A DNA stretch of 58,420 bases, taken from assembly GCA_040274765.1 (NCBI GenBank), contig JBEMAY010000015.1:1-58420 (forward strand), written 5' to 3'. Origin of the DNA: Psychrobacillus sp040274765 (GTDB lineage Bacteria; Bacillota; Bacilli; Bacillales_A; Planococcaceae). The notes beneath the pieces were generated by a model. That model was not told the DNA's origin. It worked only from the letters and a program-made list of their open reading frames with translations, and did not search any database. The position numbers and the translations under genes were made by a program. Shown here piece after piece: positions 26,151-34,602 of the stretch. The stretch's first letter is position 1. Every line of letters begins with the position of its first letter.

Positions 26151-28205
26151 CTATACAGATCCTTTAGATGTCGCTAAATGGACTTGATTCCAAAACACTA
26201 TTTCCTCGCTAGATTGTGGCTTCGAGTAATAATATCCTTGTACAACTGGCTTGATGCATGTGTTTCGTAGGAAATCTATTTGCTCCTTCGTTTCTACACC
26301 TTCAAACACAATTGTCAGTTTTAGCGATTGACCAAGTCCAATCATTGCTTCCAGTATAGATGAATCTTTTTCCGATGAAGGAATTTCATCTATAAAAGAT
26401 TTGTCTATCTTTAACGTGGAAATAGGCATTTTTTTTAAATAGGATAAAGAAGAAACTCCTGTACCGAAGTCGTCTAAAGCTACGGATAGCCCTTCCTTTC
26501 GAAAAGCAACGACCGCTTGTATTGCTTTTTCTATGTTTCTAACAAAGCTTGTTTCCGTTATTTCAAGCTCCAGCTGAGAGGCGGAGACCTCATAGTTCCT
26601 CATATTAGCTTGGAGTACTTGAAGAAGTTTTGGTGAAGTTACATAGTCTCCAGGTATATTAATAGAAATTTGCCCAAAAGAGATATCCTCTTCCCTCCAA
26701 CTTGCGATTTGTTTACAAACCTGTTCAATTATCCAGTCCGTAACTCTCTCCATTCGATTATGGGATTCAAGTATAGGAATAAATAAGGCCGGAGATAGTA
26801 GCCCATGAATAGGGTGTTTCCATCTGAGCAACGTTTCTAAACCTTCTACCTGGTTCCCTTTAAGAGAAACTTTAGGCTGATAGACTAAGAACAGTTCCTC
26901 CATTCTCATAGCACGACCAATCCCATCCACTATCTCACGCTCAAAAGCATGCGTGTGAATTGCTGGATCAAAGAAAATTACCTCATTTTCAAATTTAGTA
27001 GAGGAGTGGCGGATAACAGCTAGAGCATTAGCATATAAGGTTGCTGCCTCGGTTTTATTGGTAGCTTCAGCAACAGCACAAACAGAAGAAAGATACGTTT
27101 TCTCCCCATCAATAAAGATTGGCTTTTGCAGATGTTCAGAAATTCTTTGCATCGCTTCTTCTACATGTGAGCTTTCCTTAACATCCTTCATCAAAAAAGC
27201 AAACCGGTTTTCTTCAATTCTATATAGTTCAGAAGATGAAGGTCGTAATGTTTGAAATCTTTGAGCTGTTTGCTTAATCACTTCGTCAACGAATTGATAA
27301 CTATATTCTTTATTGAGCTCATCTAACCCATGAAGCTGCCATATGATTAAGTATTCCGGAAATAAATGCTTTCGAAGATCTTGCTCAAATAGTCGGCGGT
27401 TTGGAAGTTTTGTAAAGGAATCAAAAAAATTAGTATGGTACGCCACGTAACGATCTATTTGACCCAATAAAAAAAGAACGCCAAGAAGCAGTGCCATTCC
27501 TACAGTGACTATGATCACGAGACCATCTATATTCCCCATGTCGTGAGCTACAGTGTGGGCTTCGAAATCACTTGGCACATAAAAAGTGACAGCTGCCATA
27601 CCTGCATAATGCATGCTCGACACTGCCAACCCCAGAATTACTGCAGTAAAAAATTGAATCCACCCATTTTTCATGTAAAGTTGCAGACTGGAAAATATAT
27701 AGACGGCTAACATCGAGATAGTCACTGCTATTACAATAGAAACTGTAAACATTAAATAGTTATAGGAATAGACGATATCCATTTTCATGGCGTACATTCC
27801 CATATAATGCATGGTAGAAATACCAGTTCCCATCGAGATTCCAGCTAGTATATAAACCCAAAGTCCTCTTTTAGGTAGGTTAGACAAATAAAATGCTATA
27901 AACGATGCTACCATTGCTGGCAAAATAGACAAAATAGTCAGTGCAACATTGTATGTCATATGGACAGGCAAGGAGAAAGCACTCATCCCAACAAAATGCA
28001 TAGACCATATTCCAAATCCCATAGCAATAGAAGCAAACATTAACCATAGATTTCGATGAAAAAATCCAATCCTCTGCGCTCTTCCATTCATCGTCAAAGC
28101 TGAATATGAGGCAATTACGGCTATTAAAATGGATAATACAACAACAGAAGCAGCATAGTCACCTTGAATGACGACCATATCACCTTCCAAATAATTTTTA
28201 AACAT
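26151..28205 (-). CDS. MHYT-GGDEF(degenerate)-EAL cyclic-di-GMP protein
   Basis: 684 residues. N-terminal seven-segment MHYT sensor with SMHFVGM, TMHYMGM and SMHYAGM, thought to bind metal or diatomic gas. GGDEF domain from about 275 keeps DSFTKLPNRRLFEQDL, but the signature is replaced by EENRFAF, so cyclase activity is unlikely. EAL domain has EGLETLLRWKHP, EITETSFV, LDDFGTGVSSLSYL, LKIDKSFID and FEGVETKEQ, so c-di-GMP phosphodiesterase activity is plausible. Similar in layout to B. subtilis YkoW. Stands alone, with its 5' leader hairpin described separately. Confidence 0.92.
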   Translation of the reverse strand: MFKNYLEGDMVVIQGDYAASVVVLSILIAVIASYSALTMNGRAQRIGFFHRNLWLMFASIAMGFGIWSMHFVGMSAFSLPVHMTYNVALTILSILPAMVASFIAFYLSNLPKRGLWVYILAGISMGTGISTMHYMGMYAMKMDIVYSYNYLMFTVSIVIAVTISMLAVYIFSSLQLYMKNGWIQFFTAVILGLAVSSMHYAGMAAVTFYVPSDFEAHTVAHDMGNIDGLVIIVTVGMALLLGVLFLLGQIDRYVAYHTNFFDSFTKLPNRRLFEQDLRKHLFPEYLIIWQLHGLDELNKEYSYQFVDEVIKQTAQRFQTLRPSSSELYRIEENRFAFLMKDVKESSHVEEAMQRISEHLQKPIFIDGEKTYLSSVCAVAEATNKTEAATLYANALAVIRHSSTKFENEVIFFDPAIHTHAFEREIVDGIGRAMRMEELFLVYQPKVSLKGNQVEGLETLLRWKHPIHGLLSPALFIPILESHNRMERVTDWIIEQVCKQIASWREEDISFGQISINIPGDYVTSPKLLQVLQANMRNYEVSASQLELEITETSFVRNIEKAIQAVVAFRKEGLSVALDDFGTGVSSLSYLKKMPISTLKIDKSFIDEIPSSEKDSSILEAMIGLGQSLKLTIVFEGVETKEQIDFLRNTCIKPVVQGYYYSKPQSSEEIVFWNQVHLATSKGSV

Positions 28206-28214
28206 TCCATATAT

Positions 28215-28248
28215 CTCCTTTTACATTTTCGCGTCTACGAACGTAAAA
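28215..28248 (-). promoter_or_regulatory. Leader hairpin touching the ribosome site of the MHYT-EAL gene
   Basis: On the minus strand TTTTACGTTCG (28248-28238) pairs with CGAAAATGTAAAA (28231-28219) with a bulge; the last A residues belong to the AAAGGAG ribosome site at 28221-28215. Folding could reduce translation. Speculative. Confidence 0.3.
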
Positions 28249-28623
28249 CCCACGTCTCTAAAGTAATCACCCTCCTTTTATCGGCAGGGAGTACTACAAA
28301 TTAACTCATCTCGAAGCTCTGCTGAAACTTTCTTTTGAAACGGATACCGGCTCTTAATATACCTCAATTGGGTGTAATAAAGATACCAAAATCGACAACC
28401 GAAAAAACTACTTCATATCCATTAGATTTTATGAGTCGTCCTATCCTGTAAGACTTGGTTATACAAGTAAAAGGGAGATTATATGTCTTTAAAGTCTGGG
28501 GATATAGTTAGGTTTGAAAGAACTTTTATAGGTACTTCTATAGTTACATCCTATAGACGTAGTAACCAACATCAAACTGTAGTGCTAAAAGAAAGTTACT
28601 CAGGGGTAATATTATCATCACTA
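28249..28623. other. Gap between the MHYT-EAL gene and the cobalamin operon end
   Basis: No convincing gene. A plus-strand frame from 28483 has a fair ribosome site but its second half is the cblS terminator and the antisense of cblS, so it is not called. No known riboswitch motif was recognised ahead of the MHYT gene. Confidence 0.4.
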
Positions 28624-28662
28624 CGAAAAAGCAGTCTGTTCCAAACTAGGAAACAGACTGCT
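28624..28662 (-). terminator. Terminator of the cobalamin operon
   Basis: AGCAGTCTGTT and AACAGACTGCT pair perfectly over an 11-base loop, followed by TTTTTCG on the minus strand, 18 bases past cblS. Confidence 0.85.
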
Positions 28663-28680
28663 CTTTATAAGGCCATGCCA

Positions 28681-29343
28681 TTAAATAACTTTTTGAAAAT
28701 ATTCACCAAAATATTGTTTGGCTTCTTGCTGCCTGGTTAAAGGAATACCTACTAGCACAGTCGTCGCTGGACCAGCAGACTTTTGGACGTCCCAGCCCTC
28801 CATATGGCATTCGATCTCTAATCGCTCACATTCACCCACTATACCTGTAGAGCCAACCGGCCAGATAGCATGAACAAGTCCAGACTTCATAGCTTCCCAA
28901 ATTTTCTTTAAGTCTGCGATTTTGGTCGCTTGTTCCATAACCTCCTGCCCTACACATGGCTTTCCATAGGCATACCATATGAAGTCTTGATCATGTTTTT
29001 GATGTTGTTCCCCAAGCATTGAAATAGCCATGGCCGATTGCATGGTATCTATATTTGTTTCACTGCTACCTGTAATAACAGGACATTCCTCAGCTATCTC
29101 ACTATATAATCGTTCAATTCCTTTTATGTATTTATTCCAGCTGTCTTTGCCTGAAAAGTTATGAACCACTATCGTTTGCGGACAGGAGTTAGCTGCCCAC
29201 TGTTCTAGAATAGAGACTCGAGCAGCAAAATAGGAAACTACTTCATCTGAGACAGAAACCATATCTTTTTCCTTTTCGCCAATTCCAGCTGAATTGTCCG
29301 TGGTAAGTACAAACCCATGTGGCAGCAATATGGCATTACGCAT
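28681..29343 (-). CDS. cblS: Alpha-ribazole kinase CblS (AIR-synthase-like)
   Basis: 220 residues. Begins MRNAILLPHGFVLTTDNSAG, with the TDNSAGIGEKE segment typical of the PurM/AIR synthase superfamily; ends with TTVLVGIPLTR. CblS phosphorylates alpha-ribazole to alpha-ribazole-5'-phosphate, known from Listeria and Geobacillus as a route to the lower ligand without CobT. Assignment rests on this fold and on the adjacent S-component-like transporter gene (cblT) within a cobalamin operon. It overlaps cblT by eight bases and is the last gene. Confidence 0.75.
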   Translation of the reverse strand: MRNAILLPHGFVLTTDNSAGIGEKEKDMVSVSDEVVSYFAARVSILEQWAANSCPQTIVVHNFSGKDSWNKYIKGIERLYSEIAEECPVITGSSETNIDTMQSAMAISMLGEQHQKHDQDFIWYAYGKPCVGQEVMEQATKIADLKKIWEAMKSGLVHAIWPVGSTGIVGECERLEIECHMEGWDVQKSAGPATTVLVGIPLTRQQEAKQYFGEYFQKVI

Positions 29344-29818
29344 GTGTCTTCACTCGTTCCATTACCTTTTCCACAACAGGAGAAACAATCATAGCAATGG
29401 AAGCGTTCAGTATAGTTGCCAGCGTGATACCTGGTAAAGCACCAACGAAAAATGCAGGGGAAATAATCCAGTAGAAAGGTAAAGTGGCTAGCACGCTATT
29501 TGCAAAGATAAAGAAAACCCATTTCCAAAAGTGATATCCCTTTTGATGGAGCTTTGTAAAAACAAATAGAATGACAAACATCTCCAGGGCTATGATTATA
29601 TGTAATGGACCTAGTGGGAACCCAGCTGATAAGGAAGAGACTAGATGACCTACTAGAGAAGCCGCTCCTGCGTATATTGGCGGTAAAAAAAGAGCGGAAA
29701 TAAGTGCAGGCACTGTATCTAGTGCCGCACTTCCAATCCCCACTGGAATCTTGATCAACGCTCCAATTGCACAAAGAGCTGCGAACATGGCTGCAAGTGT
29801 TAATAGTCGAAGCTTCAT
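29336..29818 (-). CDS. cblT: Alpha-ribazole transporter CblT (ECF S-component-like)
   Basis: 160 residues, about five to six membrane segments; MKLRLLTLAAMFAALCAIGA opens with the AAxxAAL-type helix of ECF-transporter substrate-binding components, and GPLHIIIALEMFVILFVF follows. CblT imports alpha-ribazole, which CblS then phosphorylates. No own energy-coupling genes in the window, as expected for an S component sharing a module. Lies 5 bases after the adenosyltransferase gene. Other vitamin substrates are possible; the operon argues for a cobamide precursor. Confidence 0.75.
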   Translation of the reverse strand: MKLRLLTLAAMFAALCAIGALIKIPVGIGSAALDTVPALISALFLPPIYAGAASLVGHLVSSLSAGFPLGPLHIIIALEMFVILFVFTKLHQKGYHFWKWVFFIFANSVLATLPFYWIISPAFFVGALPGITLATILNASIAMIVSPVVEKVMERVKTHA

Positions 29819-29823
29819 ATAGA

Positions 29824-30414
29824 TTACTCCCCTTCTTTTTTCTCGCTACCTACGTTTTTGAAGACCTTTGCACTTCTTACGTATTCCACATCACTTACGT
29901 TTTCTCGTACGTTTGCGACACGAGCTGCTGCAAATAAATAATCCGATAAACGGTTTAAGTAGCGCTGAACAACAGAAGGCACATCCTCTTGGGTTTTAGC
30001 TAATGTCACTGTTAAGCGTTCTGCACGACGTGTAATGGTACGAGCAATATGGAGAGTTGCTGCAGCTGGAGTTCCTCCAGGAAGGATGAACCGCTCAAGT
30101 ATGGGACCTTCTTCTACCAATACATCAATTCGTTTTTCCATTGCCTCAATTGCCTCATCGGTCATTTTGTAAACTCGGCGATTAGATACGTTTGCTAAAT
30201 CTCCACCACAGTCAAATAGCTCGTGCTGAATCGTTTCCAAATCATCTAGAATATCTGCGAATTTTGAAGAGTCTAGCTCTGTCACTGCCTTTCCAATAAA
30301 AGAGTTTACCTCGTCTATAGTTCCATATGCCTCTACACGGATATCGTCTTTATCCGTTCTGCCCCCGATTAGTCCTGTTTGCCCCTTGTCACCTGTTTTT
30401 GTGTAAATTTTCAT
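29824..30414 (-). CDS. pduO: ATP:cob(I)alamin adenosyltransferase, PduO type
   Basis: 196 residues from MKIYTKTGDKGQTGLIGGR; GGGAG is nine bases before this ATG whereas an ATG three codons earlier is too close to it. Family marks: TKTGDKG and GGRTDKDD (ATP site), GTIDEVNSFIG, then ILPGGTPAAATLHIARTITR with RRAER, and VQRYLNRLSDYLF. It attaches the 5'-deoxyadenosyl group of ATP to Co(I) corrinoid, giving the coenzyme needed by IcmF. Overlaps the preceding cobU-like gene by 26 bases. Confidence 0.93.
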   Translation of the reverse strand: MKIYTKTGDKGQTGLIGGRTDKDDIRVEAYGTIDEVNSFIGKAVTELDSSKFADILDDLETIQHELFDCGGDLANVSNRRVYKMTDEAIEAMEKRIDVLVEEGPILERFILPGGTPAAATLHIARTITRRAERLTVTLAKTQEDVPSVVQRYLNRLSDYLFAAARVANVRENVSDVEYVRSAKVFKNVGSEKKEGE

Positions 30415-30799
30415 ATTGAACATCTCCCTTTATAGTTTGTGGAATACCATACCAAATACGTGTAACACTCTCGGCAACCTCAAAAAGCTGTTGATAAAAC
30501 CTTCCCACATCATCTCTAAGCTTTCGCATACTAGCCTCCATCGGAACAATTCCTCTCCCGATCTCAGTAGCAATCACATAAATCTCTTTTTCCATATTCC
30601 ATTGCTTTAGCTGGTCTAACCATCTATTTAACTTATCTTCTTGCAGATTTTCCGTCCCCATTATTACCAGTACTTCTTTATCGGGTAATAGGAGTGGTAT
30701 TCCCTCTTCAGCCATAATCCATTGAACTTGGCATCCAACTAGCTTTTTTTCTACAAAAGCTCTTTTTCCATTAAATGCTCCACCGAATATGACGTGCAA
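30389..30799 (-). CDS. Second CobU-like protein, short, with altered P-loop
   Basis: 136 residues from a TTG at 30799 preceded by GGAGGG at six bases, giving MHVIFGGAFNGKRAF. It resembles CobU (adenosylcobinamide kinase / guanylyltransferase) at both ends: a P-loop-like GGAFNGKR (residues 6-13, Arg in place of Ser/Thr) and TEIGRGIVPMEASMRKLRDD (79-97, close to the GIVP...FRD motif of CobU). The middle, where CobU has its GMP-accepting His, is shortened and that His is not seen. Overlaps cobC by 49 bases and pduO by 26. It may complement the other CobU (see findings). Confidence 0.7.
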   Translation of the reverse strand: MHVIFGGAFNGKRAFVEKKLVGCQVQWIMAEEGIPLLLPDKEVLVIMGTENLQEDKLNRWLDQLKQWNMEKEIYVIATEIGRGIVPMEASMRKLRDDVGRFYQQLFEVAESVTRIWYGIPQTIKGDVQYENLHKNR

Positions 30800-31350
30800 T
30801 ACTTTCCCTCCAGTACTTCCTGTCTGTCTTTCCAACGCATTATATACATGCTTCCATGGGGCACATCCCATTCCCAAAATTTTTTGGAGCTATCTGCAAA
30901 TCTACTCAATAATGCTCGAATGGGTCCACCATGTGTAACAATAATGGGATGGTCAGAGCAAGTGACTACTTCCTTGAATCCTGCTTTTACCCTTACTTCT
31001 AGCTGACTCAGAGACTCTCCTTCTGGTGGAGCAATATGTTCATAATCCTCTAACCATGCCTGGTATCTTGTGTCATGCTTTAATTCCTCGTACGTCTTTT
31101 CTTCCCAAATACCAAAGGAACACTCTCTCAGCTTTGCATTCTCTATATATGGAGTATCTCCAAAGAGTATGCTTGCCGTCTGTTGGCATCGCATTAAGTC
31201 ACTACCAAATACTTCTCTAGCTCCCCCTACTTTCCGAACGGTCTTAAGATCAGAAATAACGGGCTCATCCGTCCAACCAATATACTTTTTGTTCACATTC
31301 CCTTTCGTTGGAAGATGTCTTATGAGAGTAACAGTAAAAGATTGATCCAT
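30751..31350 (-). CDS. cobC: Histidine phosphatase, alpha-ribazole-phosphate phosphatase type
   Basis: 199 residues. Histidine-phosphatase core: LIRHLPTKGNVNKKY (RHLPT in place of RHGET), GSDLMRCQQTASILF, LRECSFGIWEEKTYEEL and IIVTHGGPIRALL with the second catalytic His. CobC removes phosphate from alpha-ribazole-5'-phosphate or from cobalamin-5'-phosphate, the last step of lower-ligand assembly. Overlaps cobS by 31 bases. Confidence 0.85.
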   Translation of the reverse strand: MDQSFTVTLIRHLPTKGNVNKKYIGWTDEPVISDLKTVRKVGGAREVFGSDLMRCQQTASILFGDTPYIENAKLRECSFGIWEEKTYEELKHDTRYQAWLEDYEHIAPPEGESLSQLEVRVKAGFKEVVTCSDHPIIVTHGGPIRALLSRFADSSKKFWEWDVPHGSMYIMRWKDRQEVLEGKYCTSYSVEHLMEKELL

Positions 31351-32072
31351 AAAATTACCTCCGTAAGCTCTAAGCTGGCACCTAGTAAATCGCCTGTAAT
31401 GCCTCCGAAATTTTTTAAAGTCCAGCTACGATATACACAACTGAATATAAATAATACGCTTAATATGGTAATCGCAATTAGCCAATGGGTTAGGAGTCCT
31501 ATCAAACAAATGGTTATAAACAAGGAGCATGCCGTTAGTGGAATTAGTATATGAACATGAATTCGTTGCTTAAAGAAATACGCTAGACCACTATCTTTAG
31601 CATTTAGAGTCGTACTAAACAGCATTACTAGCACTAGTCGAGATAAAAGAGGAATAATCACTAGAAATATCCAGTGGAAACTTTCAGAAGAAAGCACCTC
31701 AGCTATGATAATGACTTTACCTAATATCAACAAAACAATAGACAGGACACCAAAAGCTCCAACTCGAGGATCATCTAATATTTCCATGCGCTTGTTTAGA
31801 TCCCTATAGGAGAAGTAAGCATCTGCAGTATCAATAAAGCCATCCATATGGAGTCCACCTGACAGTACAATCCCGAGACTGACAATCGCAAATGCAGTCA
31901 TTAAGTAGCTCCAATCAAAATAGAGTGCCCAACAGGCGACTGCTCCAATGCCTGCTCCTATCCAAGGAAAAGCGGTATACATTCCGGTTATTTGTCTCTT
32001 TTCCATCGGTAGATTACTTTTAATCGGAATAATGGTAAAGAACTGCAGTGCCAGTAACAGGCTATTCATCAT
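31320..32072 (-). CDS. cobS: Adenosylcobinamide-GDP ribazoletransferase (cobalamin synthase)
   Basis: 250 residues, integral membrane protein with about six to seven segments. The family signature GGLHMDGFIDTADA (near 81-94) and DDPRVGAFG are intact. It joins adenosylcobinamide-GDP to alpha-ribazole (phosphate) in the membrane, forming the nucleotide loop. Six bases after cobU and overlapping cobC. Full length. Confidence 0.93.
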   Translation of the reverse strand: MMNSLLLALQFFTIIPIKSNLPMEKRQITGMYTAFPWIGAGIGAVACWALYFDWSYLMTAFAIVSLGIVLSGGLHMDGFIDTADAYFSYRDLNKRMEILDDPRVGAFGVLSIVLLILGKVIIIAEVLSSESFHWIFLVIIPLLSRLVLVMLFSTTLNAKDSGLAYFFKQRIHVHILIPLTACSLFITICLIGLLTHWLIAITILSVLFIFSCVYRSWTLKNFGGITGDLLGASLELTEVILWINLLLLLS

Positions 32073-32078
32073 TCCACC

Positions 32079-32609
32079 TCATTTCCACTGATGTCCTAAT
32101 CCATACTCCATTTCGTATGCTTCATCAGCTTTAGCAACTAACTTTTGATGAATACGACCAATCCATTGCTGATATAGAAGAACACTTTCATAACTAGAAA
32201 TATGTTCATCTAGCACTTCGTTTGATACAACTACTATGACCTTGACCTTTGCCAGCAATCGGTCAATTGTTTCAAATAGCTTCTTTTCCACCTTTTCCAT
32301 GTCACTTACGTAAAGCTCGTTTGCTAGCCAAGTCGTGACACAGTCCCAAAGGATACCATCTGTTGCCTTTATTACTGGAACTAATTCTTCCAAATGTCTC
32401 GGTTGTTCAATGGTAATCCAGTTTACCGGATAACTTTCCCGGTCTCTTTGGTGATATGCAATTCGCTGTTCCATTTCTCTGTCTGTTGCTACACCTGAAG
32501 CAATATATACATATCGAGGAGCTTGCACGTTCATTAGGTATTGCTCTGCGAAGTGGCTTTTCCCACTCCGCACTCCCCCTGTAATAAAGACAAGCTTTCC
32601 TCGAACCAT
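32079..32609 (-). CDS. cobU: Adenosylcobinamide kinase / guanylyltransferase CobU, altered C-terminal motif
   Basis: 176 residues from MVRGKLVFITGGVRSGKS, AAGGAG eight bases upstream; the longer frame to 32672 lies inside cobD. P-loop GGVRSGKS (11-18) and His53 in RIAYHQRDR, the probable GMP-accepting residue, are present. The segment that reads NEVGxGIVPxxxxxRxFRD in standard CobU is here NEVLDEHISSYESVLLYQQW, so the GIVP and RFRD motifs are lost. A second CobU-like gene in the operon keeps exactly those motifs. Start overlaps the cobD 3' end by 76 bases. Confidence 0.85.
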   Translation of the reverse strand: MVRGKLVFITGGVRSGKSHFAEQYLMNVQAPRYVYIASGVATDREMEQRIAYHQRDRESYPVNWITIEQPRHLEELVPVIKATDGILWDCVTTWLANELYVSDMEKVEKKLFETIDRLLAKVKVIVVVSNEVLDEHISSYESVLLYQQWIGRIHQKLVAKADEAYEMEYGLGHQWK

Positions 32610-33658
32610 GTGGTCATCTCCTTTTTCAAATGCCGCATATCCTCTTCTTTTTTCATCCCTACTCGAAACCAATTACCATCTAGCCCCTTAAAATTTTCCG
32701 TATGCCGTAGAACGCAGCCTTTAGCCAGCAAATATTCAAAAAGTGCCTTTGACTGAATAGGATTAGGAAGCTGGAAGCAAAGAAAATTAGTATGAGATGG
32801 TAGCACCCTACAATTGAGCCCTTCTAAAAATTGAGTGAAGTCCGCTCGTGCCTTTCGCGCAAAATGAATAGCATGCTGTCTATACTCCTCTTCCTTGAAG
32901 CATTGTGCACCAATCGCGGTTGCCAATGCATTACTATTCCAATGGGGCAGCCTTAAACGTATATCATCTATTGTTGCTTTTCCCGCTACCGCATAGCCAA
33001 GTCGTAGCCCTGGAATTGCATACATCTTAGTCATCGAACGGACAACGATTACATTAGGGAAATCATTTAAATTAGGAATGAAGGATTCCTTTTCATCTAT
33101 AAAATCTAAGAAAGCCTCATCCAGCACTAAATCACAATCATGCCTTTTTGCATGATCCGCTATCTGCAGAATTTCTTCTAACGGAATTAGATAGCCAGTT
33201 GGATTGTTAGGCCTGCATATATAAATAACATCTGCCTCTTCCACCGCACTAAGCACCTCATTCATCGGAAGCGAACTGATAGCTAGTATCTCCTTGACTA
33301 CTGCCCCATATGGTCTGATTGTAGTCTCGTATTCAGAGAATGTCGGATGAATAATCACTACTTTTTTATGCTGATAGCGAATAGCAAGGCTTGCAAAAAT
33401 CTCAGCTGCGCCATTTCCAATGATTATTTGTTCTGAGGTTACTCCATGATACGCTGCAGTTGCGGTTAAAAATGGCTCCCCATGGGGATTTGGGTATTTC
33501 GTTATTAGATCGGCATATGCCCCCCACTGCTCCTTCACAAAATCTGGAGGACCGAGTGGATTTACATTTTCACTAAAATCAAAGACTGTCTCAGGCATTG
33601 GAATGTTTAGATGTTGATATAATTGCTGAGCATTTGCTCCGTGGCTAGGTAACAACAA
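32534..33658 (-). CDS. cobD: L-threonine-O-3-phosphate decarboxylase / histidinol-phosphate aminotransferase-like
   Basis: 374 residues, PLP-dependent fold type I. DFSENVNPLGPP, CRPNNPTG, VLDEAFLDF and SMTKMYAIPGLRLGYA (the PLP Lys follows SMT) are visible. CobD makes (R)-1-amino-2-propanol phosphate, which CbiB attaches to cobyric acid. The resemblance to HisC is general; the cobalamin operon sets the role. Overlaps cbiB by 14 bases. The last ~20 residues overlap the start of cobU, a slightly long tail. Confidence 0.88.
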   Translation of the reverse strand: MLLPSHGANAQQLYQHLNIPMPETVFDFSENVNPLGPPDFVKEQWGAYADLITKYPNPHGEPFLTATAAYHGVTSEQIIIGNGAAEIFASLAIRYQHKKVVIIHPTFSEYETTIRPYGAVVKEILAISSLPMNEVLSAVEEADVIYICRPNNPTGYLIPLEEILQIADHAKRHDCDLVLDEAFLDFIDEKESFIPNLNDFPNVIVVRSMTKMYAIPGLRLGYAVAGKATIDDIRLRLPHWNSNALATAIGAQCFKEEEYRQHAIHFARKARADFTQFLEGLNCRVLPSHTNFLCFQLPNPIQSKALFEYLLAKGCVLRHTENFKGLDGNWFRVGMKKEEDMRHLKKEMTTWFEESLSLLQGECGVGKATSQSNT

Positions 33659-34601
33659 GTATGATCCCCCCTATCACCGTCATCGCTAACCAGAACAGAA
33701 AGACGGCTGTTTGTAAATGCGAAATCGCTCCTAATATATGTCTTGCACTTAAAGGAACCTTACGAATTCCCATTAATGCCCGATTGGAAAGGATTCCTTT
33801 ATATGTATTTCTTCCACCTAATTGTATGCCTAGCTGATAGGCAGTGGCCGCTTCTAAAAAGCCACTATTCGGACTCGGATGCTTCTTCGCATCCATCCAC
33901 CATCCCTTCATTCTCTCCTTCAAAGGAATGTCAGCTTCCTTTCTACCTCCCAGCAAAATAGCTAATCCAGTTAATCGGCTCGGGATATAATTTGCAACAT
34001 CATCTAACTTTGCCGCTATATAACCAAACTCCTGATATTGTTCATTTTGATAGCCAACCATGGAATCTAAAGTATTGATTGCTTTATATGCCCACAGACC
34101 AGGAGCCCCAAATAAGAAGGCAAAAAATAATGGAGCAGTAATACCATCACTTATGTTCTCGGAAACGGTTTCTACCACTGCTCGCGTTATTTCCTCCTCA
34201 CCTAATTGCTCCGTGTCTCTTCCAACAATCCAGGAAAGCTTTATACGGGCATTAGGTAAGTCACCTTCTATTAAAGGCTTGTATACATCCATCGCAGCGT
34301 CCTTCAAGCTTTTTTGAGCAAGGCCAGAAGCTATTAATATACTTTCCAGTGCGATACCTAAAACAATATGAATGGAATAAGCAACGGATACAAGTACTAA
34401 AGTCAGACTAAAGGAGAGCCCTACTACAACTATGACTAGGAGCAACCCTTTAGCCTTCCTCTTACTGTCTTTGTTTAATTGCTTCGAAAGACGGGAAATA
34501 AGCGTACCGATCCAGCGGACTGGATGAGGCCAATTAGGAGGGTCTCCTATTAATCGGTCAAGCATAAGACCAATTGCTATTGCTATCATGTGAGATGCCA
34601 T
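33645..34601 (-). CDS. cbiB: Adenosylcobinamide-phosphate synthase CbiB
   Basis: 318 residues from ATG 34601, one base after the stop of the upstream fusion gene; the extension to 34673 would overlap it. Family marks: LMLDRLIGDPPNWPHPVRWIG near the N-terminus (DRxxGDPP...HPVR), ETVSENISDGITAPLFFAFL, and KAINTLDSMVGYQN. Several membrane segments. It amidates adenosylcobyric acid with aminopropanol (phosphate). CbiZ in the upstream gene makes its substrate from imported cobinamides. Confidence 0.92.
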   Translation of the reverse strand: MASHMIAIAIGLMLDRLIGDPPNWPHPVRWIGTLISRLSKQLNKDSKRKAKGLLLVIVVVGLSFSLTLVLVSVAYSIHIVLGIALESILIASGLAQKSLKDAAMDVYKPLIEGDLPNARIKLSWIVGRDTEQLGEEEITRAVVETVSENISDGITAPLFFAFLFGAPGLWAYKAINTLDSMVGYQNEQYQEFGYIAAKLDDVANYIPSRLTGLAILLGGRKEADIPLKERMKGWWMDAKKHPSPNSGFLEAATAYQLGIQLGGRNTYKGILSNRALMGIRKVPLSARHILGAISHLQTAVFLFWLAMTVIGGIILVVT

Positions 34602-34602
34602 C

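Noticed and set aside
28249..28480. Cyclic-di-GMP riboswitch ahead of the MHYT-GGDEF-EAL gene
   Set aside because: No match to the conserved cores of c-di-GMP-I or -II aptamers was found by eye.
28483..28740. 85-residue plus-strand frame with AAGGGAG before its ATG
   Set aside because: Its second half runs through the cobalamin operon terminator and the antisense of cblS; no recognised family. The start signal is fair, so a shorter peptide cannot be fully excluded.
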